Numbered from the stretch's first letter, positions 46,210-55,448 are shown. The stretch is DNA of 64,000 nt from Niallia sp. XMNu-256 (GCF_036670015.1 NZ_CP137636.1:1838501-1902500), one strand, 5' to 3'. A program made the numbers and translations. The notes: generated by a model from the sequence alone, not told the origin.

Positions 46210-46784
46210 TCCTCAAAATCTATAAAGTCATGACTGAATCGAACCAAAGCTCAATTTTACTTTCGCCCCTGTATTTCGATTCAAAATGTGAAAAAACAGA
46301 GCTAACCTGTTACCAAAAACTCGCCTAATTTTCAAAATCTGTACAAATAAAATGCCAAACTCATCCCCTCAATCCATGAGGGGTTCTTTTTCAATAATGT
46401 ATTCTCCGGAAAACAACCTTTAAACTTTATTAAAAAAAGTGGTATCTAATGGATGAAGAATCTATGGAAAAATTGAATATATTTGATAGGTGCTAGCCTG
46501 GTTTTAAAAAATTGCCCTTATAGAACAATTTTTAGGAGAGTAATTATGAAAACATTTAGTTTATGATCAATAGCCTTTATCATTTAAGTATTATTTTCAT
46601 TTGGATTAAACTGGATAATTGAGGGTTATTTTCAACCGATAGCTCTTATAGGAATTATTTTTTTATAGACACGAATGCAGCAGTAAAAAAACGAAGATAA
46701 ACACTACAACTTGTAGAGATTCATCTTCGTTTTCATTTAGAAGGGGCATGATTGATAGCCCCTTGAACTGTTATGTGTAACATC
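46210..46784. other. gene-free region with terminators
   Basis: A hairpin CCCCTCAATCCATGAGGGG followed by TTCTTTTTC lies at 46366-46393 and probably ends the arr transcript. A second hairpin, ACGAAGAT ... ATCTTCGTTTT, at 46689-46733 faces the convergent lipoprotein gene. Remaining sequence has only broken frames. Confidence 0.5.
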
Positions 46785-47534
46785 TTAAATCTTAATATCA
46801 ATCGTAGCATTTTTCTTTAACTCTTCAACCTGCTTAGCGAGTTTTTCCTGCTGTTTTTGCTGTTCAAGAGTTTGTACGATTTGTGGTTTTATTTCTTCAA
46901 GTTTTGGAACTTCTTGTCCTGTACTCTTTCCTTGTTCCACATATTGATCATACATTTTTTGAATTTCTTTATCGGTTATTTCTCCAGCCGGCACTTCTTT
47001 CTCAACATACTGTTGAATTTTAATATCGTCAGCGATTTGAGTTTCTAGCGTCTTTATATCTATGCCGGATTCTTTAAGAGCGGTTTTGTATTCTTTTTCT
47101 GTTTTAAACTGTTTTTTTATTTCATCCAGCTGCTTATTAATTTCTGCCTCTGAAGCTTTAATGCTTTTTTTATCTGCCTCTTGAAGAAGAAGAGTTTGTC
47201 CGACTAAGAGGTCAATTGTTTGATTTTTTGCTTGCTCTGCAGTTTCTTTAGAAGTTGGATCTAGTCCCATTTGCAGCATTTGTCCTTGAATCGCTGCCAA
47301 AACAGTATTATAGTCACTACCTAATATTTCTTTATCATTCACTATGACAACCGTTTTATTTTCATCAATTTGCTGTTCTTCTAATTTCTTTTGCATTTCT
47401 TCCATTTGTTGATCGGTTTCTTCTGTTTTTGCTTTATCATCATTTTTAGCATCTGTACTTTCTTCATTTCCCCCACAAGCCACTAAAACAACGGCGATTA
47501 GACCGCTTATTAATGTAAGCATTATTTTTTTCAT
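46785..47534 (-). CDS. SurA N-terminal-domain lipoprotein (chaperone-like)
   Basis: 249 residues with lipoprotein signal MKKIMLTLISGLIAVVLVAC. An acidic linker is followed by a SurA-N-like helical domain (VVIVNDKEILGSDYNTVLAA, QTIDLLVGQTLLLQEADKKS). No parvulin isomerase domain is present, unlike PrsA. The final half is charged and helical. It likely acts on the outside of the membrane as a folding helper for exported proteins. GGAGATCG precedes the ATG. Convergent with the region after arr. Confidence 0.8.
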   Translation of the reverse strand: MKKIMLTLISGLIAVVLVACGGNEESTDAKNDDKAKTEETDQQMEEMQKKLEEQQIDENKTVVIVNDKEILGSDYNTVLAAIQGQMLQMGLDPTSKETAEQAKNQTIDLLVGQTLLLQEADKKSIKASEAEINKQLDEIKKQFKTEKEYKTALKESGIDIKTLETQIADDIKIQQYVEKEVPAGEITDKEIQKMYDQYVEQGKSTGQEVPKLEEIKPQIVQTLEQQKQQEKLAKQVEELKKNATIDIKI

Positions 47535-47791
47535 AACGATCTCCTTCTTTAAGCTAGAAGTATAATTTTTCTAAAAAAATCATCTAGTGCGCATTATATA
47601 GGTAATCCTACGAAAAAGAAACAGTATGCGCTCTTTTTTAATATTTATTACAGGAATGAAACATTTGATCATGATACGTTTTTTCCTTATGGCAGTACCG
47701 ATGCAAAGTAATTTTACAGTATTAAATCATTGTTTTAGAATTCGAGGGTAGGGTATTTAAATAAAGGATGAATTGAAGGAGGGAAATTACA

Positions 47792-48121
47792 ATGACACAT
47801 GAACAATATCAGTCTGTAATTGAAGCACTTCATGAATGTATGGTTGCGTGTAATCATTGTTATGATGCTTGTTTGAAAGAAGAAGATGTCAAAATGATGG
47901 TAGAGTGTATTCGTCTTGATAGAGAGTGTGCGGATTTTTGTGTTTACTTTGAACAGGCACTAGGCAGAGGAACACCCTTTATTTCTGAATTGGCAAAAGT
48001 ATGTGCAGAAATTTGTGAAGCATGCGGCAATGAATGCAAAAAACACAACCACGACCACTGTCAGAAATGTGCCGATGCATGTTTTAAATGTGCGGAAGCC
48101 TGCCGAAGTCTAGTTGCTTAA
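47792..48121 (+). CDS. four-helix-bundle copper-binding protein (YhjQ/Csp-like)
   Basis: 109 residues with 13 or more Cys on helices: ECMVACNHCYDACLKEEDVK, MVECIRLDRECADFC, KVCAEICEACGNECKKHNHD and CQKCADACFKCAEACRS. This is the pattern of the DUF326/copper storage protein family, which binds many Cu(I) ions through Cys lining the bundle. Cytosolic, as there is no signal peptide. GAAGGAGGG lies ideally before the ATG. The intrinsic terminator at 48200 follows. Metal-dependent control is likely, but no operator is seen. Confidence 0.9.
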   Translation: MTHEQYQSVIEALHECMVACNHCYDACLKEEDVKMMVECIRLDRECADFCVYFEQALGRGTPFISELAKVCAEICEACGNECKKHNHDHCQKCADACFKCAEACRSLVA

Positions 48122-48199
48122 ATCTTGAATGAATAAATCGCTTTTAGTTTTACAGCAATGATGAAAAAATAAAACTAACTATTGATAATAGCAACAATT

Positions 48200-48223
48200 A
48201 AAGGAGGGCAATAGCCCTCCTTT
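48200..48223 (+). terminator. intrinsic terminator of the copper protein gene
   Basis: AAAGGAGGGC-AATA-GCCCTCCTTT is a perfect stem-loop. Confidence 0.8.
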
Positions 48224-48367
48224 GCTATGCCTAATTTAAAATAAGGTTACACCATTAACGGGGCAGTTATTTCTAAGAAGGAGAAGTTTCCCTTTTTGTT
48301 GAAGTTATAGTAAACAAATCAATCGTTTATGGTGATTAGGACAAACGGGAGGGAGTTAGGGGATGAA

Positions 48368-48793
48368 ATGAAGAATAAAACGAACTTGAAAACAATTAAC
48401 TGGATTATTTTCATAATCGTTGTATTGACGGCAATTATTACTGCGATTATCACAATATATGACCTATATAACACACCTGCTTTTGGTGAAGCTGCCCAGT
48501 CTCGGGTAGAATTCCGTTGGGGGACACTCCACATGATCATCTCTATTGCTATACTGATTCTTTCTATATTTTTAGCAATAGGTTGGAAACGATTATTTCC
48601 ATTTAATGTTCCTATTGCTATCATTCTAGTTGGCTTTTGTTATTTGTTATTTTTTCTTACATTTACGGTTGGATGGGTCGCTATACAAGGCATGCTTGGT
48701 TTCTTTATCGCTTTTCTAGTAGGGGGAATTCTATTAATTTCTTATTCCATTTCCTTTTTAATTCACTATCGCAAAACGACAAATAAGAGTTAA
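48368..48793 (+). CDS. hypothetical four-helix membrane protein
   Basis: 141 residues from ATG 48368, chosen because AGGGG lies 6 bases upstream; the open frame starts 13 codons earlier. Four hydrophobic segments (WIIFIIVVLTAIITAIITIY, MIISIAILILSIFLAI, IAIILVGFCYLLFFLTF and FFIAFLVGGILLISYSI). No family recognised. A hairpin AAGCGATTGTT ... AACAGTCGCTT at 48896-48923 may be its terminator. Confidence 0.65.
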   Translation: MKNKTNLKTINWIIFIIVVLTAIITAIITIYDLYNTPAFGEAAQSRVEFRWGTLHMIISIAILILSIFLAIGWKRLFPFNVPIAIILVGFCYLLFFLTFTVGWVAIQGMLGFFIAFLVGGILLISYSISFLIHYRKTTNKS

Positions 48794-48989
48794 TCATTTA
48801 AGGCAGCAAGGTTGATCGAACCTGGCTTTTATAGAGTATTTAACTTAAAGGAACAGGGCTGTTAAAAGTTTATAAAAAATGCACTAACCATGAGGAAGCG
48901 ATTGTTCAATAACAGTCGCTTTAATTTATGTGGGCAGCGAGGATGCCACGGCGCAGGAGATATTCACATTCTAAAAAGTGATAATTTCT

Positions 48990-49169
48990 TTATTTTCTGT
49001 GTAATAATTTTTCATATTCGTTTAATAGTTTATTTAAAGCTTGACTCATTGATAAAACTTCTTCATCAAGAAAATCTAAATTCTTATTGTAAGCTGTTTG
49101 AACCATTTCTTCACGAAGTAGGCGGATTTGATTCCAAAGTTCTTTCTCTTTATCAAATTTCTCATTCAT
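48990..49169 (-). CDS. Spo0E-like aspartyl-phosphate phosphatase
   Basis: 59 residues from ATG 49169 (GTG at 49175 is an alternative). Two helices with the family signature LSMSQALNKLLNEYEKLL, equivalent to SQ-x-LD-x-L-x-x-Y. These small proteins dephosphorylate Spo0A~P and delay sporulation. The canonical Asp of SQELD is Asn here (SQALN), which may weaken or alter function. Ribosome site weak (GGTG). Confidence 0.7.
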   Translation of the reverse strand: MNEKFDKEKELWNQIRLLREEMVQTAYNKNLDFLDEEVLSMSQALNKLLNEYEKLLHRK

Positions 49170-49372
49170 TTTCACACCAACTATATGATAAATTTTTAAA
49201 CATTATATAGTGTGTCGTTAATGCACAGCTATTATGTATTAAATGCATAACCGGTAGGTTCTTTACTATTATAAGAACAGTTTTGAAATTAGCGTCGGTG
49301 GCAATTGTACATAACGTGAATTACTTTTCTTATTTAGGTATCTGGACGTTAAGTTTGAAGAAAGGAGTATTA

Positions 49373-49406
49373 AAAAAAGTGCCGAGGATATCCATCTTCC
49401 CCAGCA
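49373..49406 (-). terminator. terminator after the DUF2935 gene
   Basis: On the minus strand, GTGCTGGGGA pairs with TCCTCGGCAC (with G-U pairs) and is followed by seven T residues. Confidence 0.65.
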
Positions 49407-49432
49407 CCACTTATTAATCTGAGTATATCCTT

Positions 49433-50230
49433 TTACTCTTTAATTCGTGGTTTAGTAGGATCACAGTTTGGTGGGTTCAGGTTTGCTGATTCACTTAACT
49501 TCATCAAATAATAACATTCTTCGCGAAACATATGGTCCGCCATTAATGGGGCAAATGTCCCTAATGCTTGATTGCTTAGCTCTAGTTCTTCTATTTCTTG
49601 TAAAAATCCTTGAAATAATTTTATTTCTAACTGGGTGTCTGAATTGAATTTTGTCAATGCAGGAAACTCAGTTACATTCGTTCTTAAATATCCTGCCATT
49701 TCTACCGCTTTTAAGTAAAAACCTTCAAAATGCTTCGTAAATGAATCACTTTTTTTCCTTAATCTCTTTTCCACACTGTCTAATTTGGATGAAATTGCTT
49801 CTGAATGTCCAGCCGCATCTAATAACCAAATAAGATGATGGTGTAGTTCATGATAAATAGGCGGTACTTTCCCTGCTTTTAAATGTTTTAAAATCCGCAA
49901 ATATTCTTCTAATTCATTTATCATATGATTGATAAAGGTGGGGGAAAGGTGAATTTTGATTTTCCCGATAAGGTGTTTCCTTAATAATTCTAATTTAAAT
50001 TCTCGAAGTTTTAGTACCTCTACCTCAGCTTTTGTTGCTAACTGCATGGAATCGCTGGATTTGGCATGATCTAGAAGTGTATCAAACACTCGAATAAATC
50101 TTGAGGCTTTTTCAATTTCCTCTTTTTGAACAGGTGCTAATGCTTCATAAATAAACCTAGAATGATCGCCTAAGATTTGAAGCCAAAATCGATGTTCAAA
50201 TCTTGCTGTATTTTCAAACACATCATTCAT
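49433..50230 (-). CDS. DUF2935 (ferritin-like, two-repeat) protein
   Basis: 265 residues with two related helical halves. The first has FEHRFWLQILGDHSRFI and HHHLIWLLDAAGHSEAI, and the second HFEGFYLKAVEMAGYLR and MADHMFREECYYLMKLSES. Repeated Glu/His positions suggest metal binding as in ferritin-like DUF2935 proteins of Bacillus. Function unknown. ATG 50230 is chosen because AAGGGGG lies 8 bases upstream; an ATG two codons earlier is too close. Confidence 0.8.
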   Translation of the reverse strand: MNDVFENTARFEHRFWLQILGDHSRFIYEALAPVQKEEIEKASRFIRVFDTLLDHAKSSDSMQLATKAEVEVLKLREFKLELLRKHLIGKIKIHLSPTFINHMINELEEYLRILKHLKAGKVPPIYHELHHHLIWLLDAAGHSEAISSKLDSVEKRLRKKSDSFTKHFEGFYLKAVEMAGYLRTNVTEFPALTKFNSDTQLEIKLFQGFLQEIEELELSNQALGTFAPLMADHMFREECYYLMKLSESANLNPPNCDPTKPRIKE

Positions 50231-50665
50231 CCTCATGCCCCCTTGCTATAAATGCCCATATCTTTCTGATGTTTATGTCCTCAATACAGGGAAAATTCTT
50301 AAATCATGTATGTTATATTCCATATAAAAAAATAGGAAGGATTGTACTTAGAATAAAGGGCTAGGGTTCAAGATGTACGAGCTATTTTCAGCAACCAAGG
50401 ATCTTCAGCAATTTGACGCAATCTTTGAATGAGGATAAGTGCTCTTTTTCCTTTTAAGGGCCAATTGTTAAAAATGCTTTTTCATAGAATTATTTCTTAA
50501 ATTCTGTTCAACTATAGAAGAGGTTAATTGCAGAACGAACATTTTATATATCAAATGGGGAGTTTGAGAAAAAGGACAGTTAATTTGCGCAGGAGGAATG
50601 CGGCATAACTTCGTGTCCTATATAAAATTAAAATTATTTATTTTTGGGGGGAGGTAAACAATAAA
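50231..50665. other. gene-free intergenic region between divergent genes
   Basis: AT-rich, with no supported gene or repeat. It should hold the promoters of the DUF2935 and EamA genes. Confidence 0.35.
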
Positions 50666-51625
50666 ATGAGCATTAATCAACGCTCATCCTTTCTAGGTGT
50701 AATGTTTGGTATGATCGCAGGGGCAGCTTGGGGGTTAGCCTTTCTTATTCCGAATGTGCTATCCAGTTTTTCATCATTGGAAATTACTTTAGGACGCTAC
50801 CTTATGTATGGCTTATATTCTCTGCTATTATTCTTGATATACAAAAAAAATCCTCTACATATTCCATCAAGAGTATGGTCTAAAGCATTGCTTTATGCTT
50901 TTACTGGAAATATTGGCTACTTCTTTTTTCTAGTGTTAGGAATCAAATATGCAGGAGCTACCATTACCACGTTGATAATTGGAACTTTACCAATAGTCAT
51001 CAGCTTTGTTGGAAATCTACTAAATAAAGAATTTCCTTTTAAAATCATGATGATTCCTGCATGTTTGATATTAATAGGGATCTTTCTATTGTATAGCAGT
51101 GAGCAAGGAGATGTTAGCAGCATAACTGGCTCAAAAAGTAGTCTTTTGTTTGGATTCCTATGTTGTTTCATTGCTCTTGCCTTGTGGACATGGTATGGAA
51201 TCTCTAATGCCAATTTTCTCAAAAAAGAAACGGAGGTTTCTCCAGATCTTTTTTCCACGATCGTTGGTGTTCAAACGCTAACATTAGTTTTAATCGTTCT
51301 GCTTATAAGTAAGCTAACAAATCAGCAATTAATCGGTAACCTTTTAGTGAAGGATTCCTTTGTTCATTATTTGGTTGGGATTATTCTTTTAGGGATTATT
51401 GCTTCTTGGGTAGCAACATGGGCATGGAATCAAACGTCTATTCGATTAACTGTCTCCATGGCTGGGATGATGATTGTGTTTGAGACCATTTTTGGGTTAC
51501 TTTATACATATTTCTATTACACAACATTTCCTTCAATTTTAGAATGGATCAGTATCTTCTTTATTCTTCTAGGTGTAACATTTGGAATTTGGAGAATCAA
51601 TAAATATAAAAAACCTGACAATTAG
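50666..51625 (+). CDS. EamA/DMT-family transporter
   Basis: 319 residues, ten hydrophobic helices in two EamA repeats (first GMIAGAAWGLAFLIPNVLSS, second ALWTWYGISNANFLK onward). Family members export amino acids, metabolites or drugs. A GGGGGGAGG ribosome site lies about 11 bases upstream of the ATG. A hairpin at 51687-51720 (GCGCTATCCTTA ... TAAGGAGATGCGC, then T-rich) ends the gene. Confidence 0.85.
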   Translation: MSINQRSSFLGVMFGMIAGAAWGLAFLIPNVLSSFSSLEITLGRYLMYGLYSLLLFLIYKKNPLHIPSRVWSKALLYAFTGNIGYFFFLVLGIKYAGATITTLIIGTLPIVISFVGNLLNKEFPFKIMMIPACLILIGIFLLYSSEQGDVSSITGSKSSLLFGFLCCFIALALWTWYGISNANFLKKETEVSPDLFSTIVGVQTLTLVLIVLLISKLTNQQLIGNLLVKDSFVHYLVGIILLGIIASWVATWAWNQTSIRLTVSMAGMMIVFETIFGLLYTYFYYTTFPSILEWISIFFILLGVTFGIWRINKYKKPDN

Positions 51626-52153
51626 TAAACGAATAGAGTCTGTATGAACTCTTTAGTTTAAGAAGCAAAGGGCAGTAATTTATCGGGCGCTATCCTTAAA
51701 ATAAGGAGATGCGCTCATTTTTCATTTAAGGGCTATTTTCTGGCGATTTCAGCATATTATGGTTTCTGCCTCTTTTTGTCTATATTTCTACTCCAAAAAA
51801 GGTATGTAACACTAATTTCGAAAAAAATAAAAAATGAGAAACTTCCCCTCGTTTCGCCCAAACAGGTGTGATAATAATGATCTGGGTGAAGATTAATAAG
51901 AAAAAAGCTTTATTGGTTTCCTCAAGTAAATTATACTTATTAAAGTTCCCCAGTTGTTTCTTTTTGGTTCTGAACAACGGAAATCCTTTACAGAATATTC
52001 ACAAATAAAAATGTACCGATTTATTTAGTGGAAAAAGGGTATATAGTTAACGAAATTAAAAATCACACGTTGTAGAGCCCCGAAAGACAACCCTTTTATC
52101 GAGACCGTTGTTGCTTCTCTAATAAGCTTTTGATCGGATTCAACACAGGGGAT
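51626..52153. other. gene-free stretch
   Basis: Contains the terminator at 51687-51720 noted for the EamA gene. The remaining 430 bases have no supported gene. Confidence 0.4.
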
Positions 52154-52220
52154 AACATGGAGATGGTTGTCATGTTTTAAGTTTCTTTTTTGAAACATGA
52201 GAACCGTCCCCATGTTTCAT
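52154..52220. repeat. 67-bp inverted pair of the dispersed unit
   Basis: AACATGGAGATGGTTGTCAT and, inverted, ATGAGAACCGTCCCCATGTT around TTAAGTTTCTTTTTTG. The RNA would form a long hairpin just before the SGNH hydrolase start. Confidence 0.7.
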
Positions 52221-52244
52221 AGTTAAATGATTGGTGGTATCAAT

Positions 52245-53231
52245 GTGAAGCGACAAAATATATTTATCACGCTTGCTTGTCTGCTTATTTTGTGCCTGCT
52301 TCCTTTCTTATATTTTTCACATTTTACTCAAACGAAGCAAGTGAGTGAGAAAGCTCAAGTATTAGCGATGGAGGAAAAGCAGCAGGATGTTATAAATCAG
52401 ACTGAGAATAATAAGGAAGTGAACGAGAAGGAAGTAGTTAAGATGGTTCCTGCAGCAGAAGCAGAGGTACAGCAACCAGCAGATGAGGAAGAAAGCAGTC
52501 AAACCATTACGAAAGAAATAAAAGAAAAGGTTAGGGAAGTAATTAAAGGAACAATAAATTTATTTAAAAAGGATCTCAGGATTGTCTCCATTGGTGATTC
52601 ATTAACAGAAGGGAGCGGGGATGAAACAGAAAACGGCGGTTATGTCGGAATTCTTAATCATACATTTGAAGATAATCAATTAAATATTAAGATTGAAAAC
52701 CATGGGAAAAGAGGGAACCGTACAGATCATCTCGTTAAACGGCTAGACCAAAAAAACATCGCCTCTTCAATTAAAAAGGCGGACATAGTTTTAATAACGA
52801 TTGGTGCTAACGATATTATGAAGGTGGTAAAGGACAACTTTTCAAACCTTACAATGGAACCCTTCAATAGTGAAATCGGAGAGTATCAGGAGAGGTTAAG
52901 AGCTATTTTTCATAAAATGAAGGAACTAAATCCAGATGTCCATATTTATTTAATTGGATTTTATAATCCTTTTGAACAATATTTTAGTCACATCGAGGGA
53001 TTAGGAGTGATTGTGACGAACTGGAACGAGGCTGGAAAAGCGGTTACAGAAGAATTTGAACATGTCAGCTTTATTCCAACATCAGACCTTTTTGTTCCAT
53101 CCGATACCGAACTTTTAGCAGAAGATCAGTTTCATCCAAACACAACCGGTTACAAACTTATGGCTCAGCGCATACTTGAAGAAATGGATGAAATTGAGAT
53201 TGACACAGAAATGGCAAGTACAAATAATTAG
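52245..53231 (+). CDS. SGNH/GDSL hydrolase (YpmR-like)
   Basis: 328 residues from GTG 52245, with GGTGG 7 bases upstream; an in-frame ATG at 52227 lies within repeat-adjacent sequence. One amino-terminal membrane helix (IFITLACLLILCLLPFLYF) anchors an acidic linker and an extracellular SGNH domain: SIGDSLTEGSG (Ser nucleophile), GKRGNRTDHL (Gly), ITIGANDIM (Asn) and DQFHPNTTGY (Asp, His). Such enzymes de-esterify lipids or cell-envelope polymers. Close in layout to B. subtilis YpmR. Confidence 0.85.
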   Translation: MKRQNIFITLACLLILCLLPFLYFSHFTQTKQVSEKAQVLAMEEKQQDVINQTENNKEVNEKEVVKMVPAAEAEVQQPADEEESSQTITKEIKEKVREVIKGTINLFKKDLRIVSIGDSLTEGSGDETENGGYVGILNHTFEDNQLNIKIENHGKRGNRTDHLVKRLDQKNIASSIKKADIVLITIGANDIMKVVKDNFSNLTMEPFNSEIGEYQERLRAIFHKMKELNPDVHIYLIGFYNPFEQYFSHIEGLGVIVTNWNEAGKAVTEEFEHVSFIPTSDLFVPSDTELLAEDQFHPNTTGYKLMAQRILEEMDEIEIDTEMASTNN

Positions 53232-53307
53232 AAGCAACAAAAAATGTTTGCAATAGAAAAACGACCCTAGTAAATGATTAAACTGGGAATAGTAATGGAG
53301 TGAGGAT

Positions 53308-53448
53308 ATGACGAAAGCTAAAGGTAAAAGCGGAATAGGCCAAGGTACCGGAAAGAAGGGATGGAATCGTTGGCAGGCTAGTGCCAATCGGTTCAAAAGT
53401 GCCAAGCCTTATAAAAGCAAAAGCACTAAAAAGTCGGGTCAGTCGTAA
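53308..53448 (+). CDS. small basic protein, 46 residues
   Basis: ATG 53308 with GGAGTGAGG 4-8 bases upstream, TAA at 53446. Composition is Lys/Gly/Ser-rich (KAKGKSGIGQGTGKKGWNRW), with no membrane segment. A clean terminator directly follows, so it is very likely a real short gene. Basic Gly-rich peptides of this size in spore formers can be nucleic-acid-binding or spore proteins; no family is recognised. Confidence 0.6.
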   Translation: MTKAKGKSGIGQGTGKKGWNRWQASANRFKSAKPYKSKSTKKSGQS

Positions 53449-53461
53449 CAAAAATGAAAAG

Positions 53462-53490
53462 GAAACATTACCCGATGTTTCTTTTTTATT
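53462..53490 (+). terminator. terminator of the small basic protein gene
   Basis: GAAACAT-TACCCG-ATGTTTC followed by TTTTTTATT. Confidence 0.8.
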
Positions 53491-53595
53491 AGGTTTAGAT
53501 TGTAAGTACAAAAATAATTTAGAAAAAACGGGTAGTAAGGAAACGGGGAAAAGAGGTTAACACCGCATTGTCCGTCTGTTTCAAATAGCTTGTAT

Positions 53596-53609
53596 GTGAC
53601 ATTTGTCAC
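53596..53609. promoter_or_regulatory. candidate operator upstream of the desaturase gene
   Basis: GTGACATTTGTCAC is a perfect 14-base palindrome about 90 bases before the desaturase start. In B. subtilis the des promoter is activated by phosphorylated DesR at inverted sites; that this is a DesR site is inferred from position only. Confidence 0.4.
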
Positions 53610-53696
53610 ACCGAAGATATGACGCTTGCTACTAACATATTAGATTTTTTTACTATATGATTGGAATTACGATGAAAAAGGAAGGGAATTTAAAAT

Positions 53697-54728
53697 ATGA
53701 CTTTACAAAATACAAATAGTTTGAAAAAACAAGTAGCTCCGTTTGAAAAGTCAACGACAAAAGAAAGCATATGGCAAATCATCAACACGGTTGTGCCTTT
53801 TATAATATTATGGTTTTTGGCATATATAAGCCTCTCTGTTTCCTATTGGTTAGCGTTAGTCCCAATTGTGCTGGCTGCTGGATTTTTAGTTAGAATTTTT
53901 ATTATTTTTCATGATTGCACGCACAATTCATTTTTTAAGAGTCGAAGTGCCAACCGAGCTGTTGGAACCGCGATGGGCGTCTTAACATTATTTCCTTTTG
54001 ATCGCTGGGGAAATGAGCATGCGATTCATCATGCAACTAGTGGGAACTTAGATAAACGTGGAACGGGTGATATTTGGACTCTTACTGTAGAAGAATATAA
54101 AGCAGCACCCTTAAAACTTCGGTTAGCCTACCGTTTTTACCGCAACCCATTCGTCATGTTCGGGCTAGGACCGATTTATCAATTTGGAATTAACAATCGA
54201 TTTAACCGTAAAGCTGCTAAAAAGAAAGAACGTATGAACACCTATTTAACCAATGTTCTGATTGTGGCATTGATGGGATTGCTTTGCTGGGCAGTCGGCT
54301 GGCAGACATTTCTTCTGATCCACGGGTCGATTTTCATGATATCCGGTTCAGCCGGCATTTGGTTGTTTTATGTACAGCACACGTTTGAAGATTCTTATTT
54401 CGAAGAAGATCAAGAATGGGAGTATGTGAAAGCAGCTGTAGAAGGAAGTTCTTTTTATAAGCTTCCAAAGATATTCCAATTCTTAACTGGTAACATTGGA
54501 TTTCACCATGTTCATCATTTAAGTCCAAGAGTTCCCAATTATAAACTAGAAGAAGCACATAACACGACGCCACCCTTACAAAACGTGCCAACGATTACCC
54601 TTGCGACAAGTTTAAAGTCGCTTCGCTTTCGCCTCTGGGACGAGAAAAATAAGAACTTCGTAAGCTTTAAAGACGTCAAAACACTAGAGAAAAAACAAGT
54701 TTCGGTTAAAAAGCTGTCGTCACTGTGA
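53697..54728 (+). CDS. des: acyl-lipid desaturase (Des-like)
   Basis: 343 residues. Membrane di-iron desaturase with three His boxes: HDCTHNSF (from His72), HAIHH (from His108) and HHVHH (from His270). It introduces a cis double bond into phospholipid acyl chains at low temperature; delta-5 specificity is known for the B. subtilis homologue. Several membrane helices lie between the boxes. GGAAGGGA precedes the ATG. The last residues (KKLSSL) run into the composite repeat, whose bases supply the stop TGA, so the natural carboxy terminus may be altered. Confidence 0.88.
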   Translation: MTLQNTNSLKKQVAPFEKSTTKESIWQIINTVVPFIILWFLAYISLSVSYWLALVPIVLAAGFLVRIFIIFHDCTHNSFFKSRSANRAVGTAMGVLTLFPFDRWGNEHAIHHATSGNLDKRGTGDIWTLTVEEYKAAPLKLRLAYRFYRNPFVMFGLGPIYQFGINNRFNRKAAKKKERMNTYLTNVLIVALMGLLCWAVGWQTFLLIHGSIFMISGSAGIWLFYVQHTFEDSYFEEDQEWEYVKAAVEGSSFYKLPKIFQFLTGNIGFHHVHHLSPRVPNYKLEEAHNTTPPLQNVPTITLATSLKSLRFRLWDEKNKNFVSFKDVKTLEKKQVSVKKLSSL

Positions 54729-54845
54729 CGCCCCGAAAAATCTTGTTTCACAATATGTTTCACAGCGGATAGATTCAACTAGGCCACACCTGATTAGAGC
54801 AGGTGTGGCCTATTTTGAAACGTCGGGACGGTTCTCGCGTTTCAT
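54719..54845 (+). repeat. composite repeat, internally deleted copy
   Basis: GTCACTGTGACGCCCCGAAA at the left, the stem AGGCCACACCTG ... CAGGTGTGGCCT, then TGAAACGTCGGGACGGTTCT and CGCGTTTCAT at the right. Its start overlaps the last codons of the desaturase gene. Confidence 0.7.
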
Positions 54846-54950
54846 TCACTTAAAAATTTGATTAAATAAGGCATGGAAAAGAAATTACGTGGTAATTTAT
54901 AAGTATAAAAGAAAAGTCGAATATATAATAAGATATAGGAAAGTGATTGT

Positions 54951-55337
54951 ATGGACAGTAAAAGTAGAGAACTAGATGATCACAGCCAAACAGTAGATTC
55001 AAAATTTATTCAACAACATTTAGCCAATGAACGTACATTTTTAGCTTGGGTACGTACAGCGATTGCCATTATAGGAGTAGGGTTTTTAGTCACAAATTTA
55101 CATTTTACTTTAAAGTCCAGCCTTTCTGCTGCAAGTGATCTCATTGCAACTTTTATTGGACTTTCTTCTGTAGGACTAGGAATTTTAACCATTATTTTAG
55201 CAACGGCATCCTACTTTAAAAAAGTGAAGGCCATTAATCAACAAACGTTCCAAACACCTAAAATAACGGTTTTAGCACTCTGTATATTTATTGCCATGAT
55301 TGCACTAGTCTTAGCTTTTTACTTTTTAATTGTTTGA
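54951..55337 (+). CDS. DUF202 (YidH-like) membrane protein
   Basis: 128 residues. The DUF202 signature HLANERTFLAWVRTAIAIIG is at residues 24-43, followed by two further hydrophobic helices. Members are small inner-membrane proteins of unknown role. AGGAAAGTGA lies about 5 bases before the ATG. A strong terminator follows. Confidence 0.85.
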   Translation: MDSKSRELDDHSQTVDSKFIQQHLANERTFLAWVRTAIAIIGVGFLVTNLHFTLKSSLSAASDLIATFIGLSSVGLGILTIILATASYFKKVKAINQQTFQTPKITVLALCIFIAMIALVLAFYFLIV

Positions 55338-55362
55338 GATGATAAGTTAACTTTGAAAATAA

Positions 55363-55399
55363 AGATACAAAACCTGTTTGGGGTTTTGTATCTTTTGTC
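55363..55399 (+). terminator. intrinsic terminator of the DUF202 gene
   Basis: AAAGATACAAAACC and GGTTTTGTATCTTTT form a perfect stem around a short loop. Confidence 0.85.
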
Positions 55400-55418
55400 A
55401 ATTTTAAAGAAAAAGTGA

Positions 55419-55448
55419 TTGACTTTTATACCTATTGGGGTATATGAT
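55419..55448 (+). promoter_or_regulatory. promoter of the sulfur operon with embedded CstR/CsoR-like operator
   Basis: TTGACT (55419) and TATGAT (55443) are separated by 18 bases. Between and over them lies TATACCTATTGGGGTATA (55427-55444), with perfect TATACC/GGTATA arms. This is the form of site bound by the persulfide sensor CstR or the copper sensor CsoR. Binding would block RNA polymerase. The downstream persulfide genes favour CstR. Confidence 0.7.
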
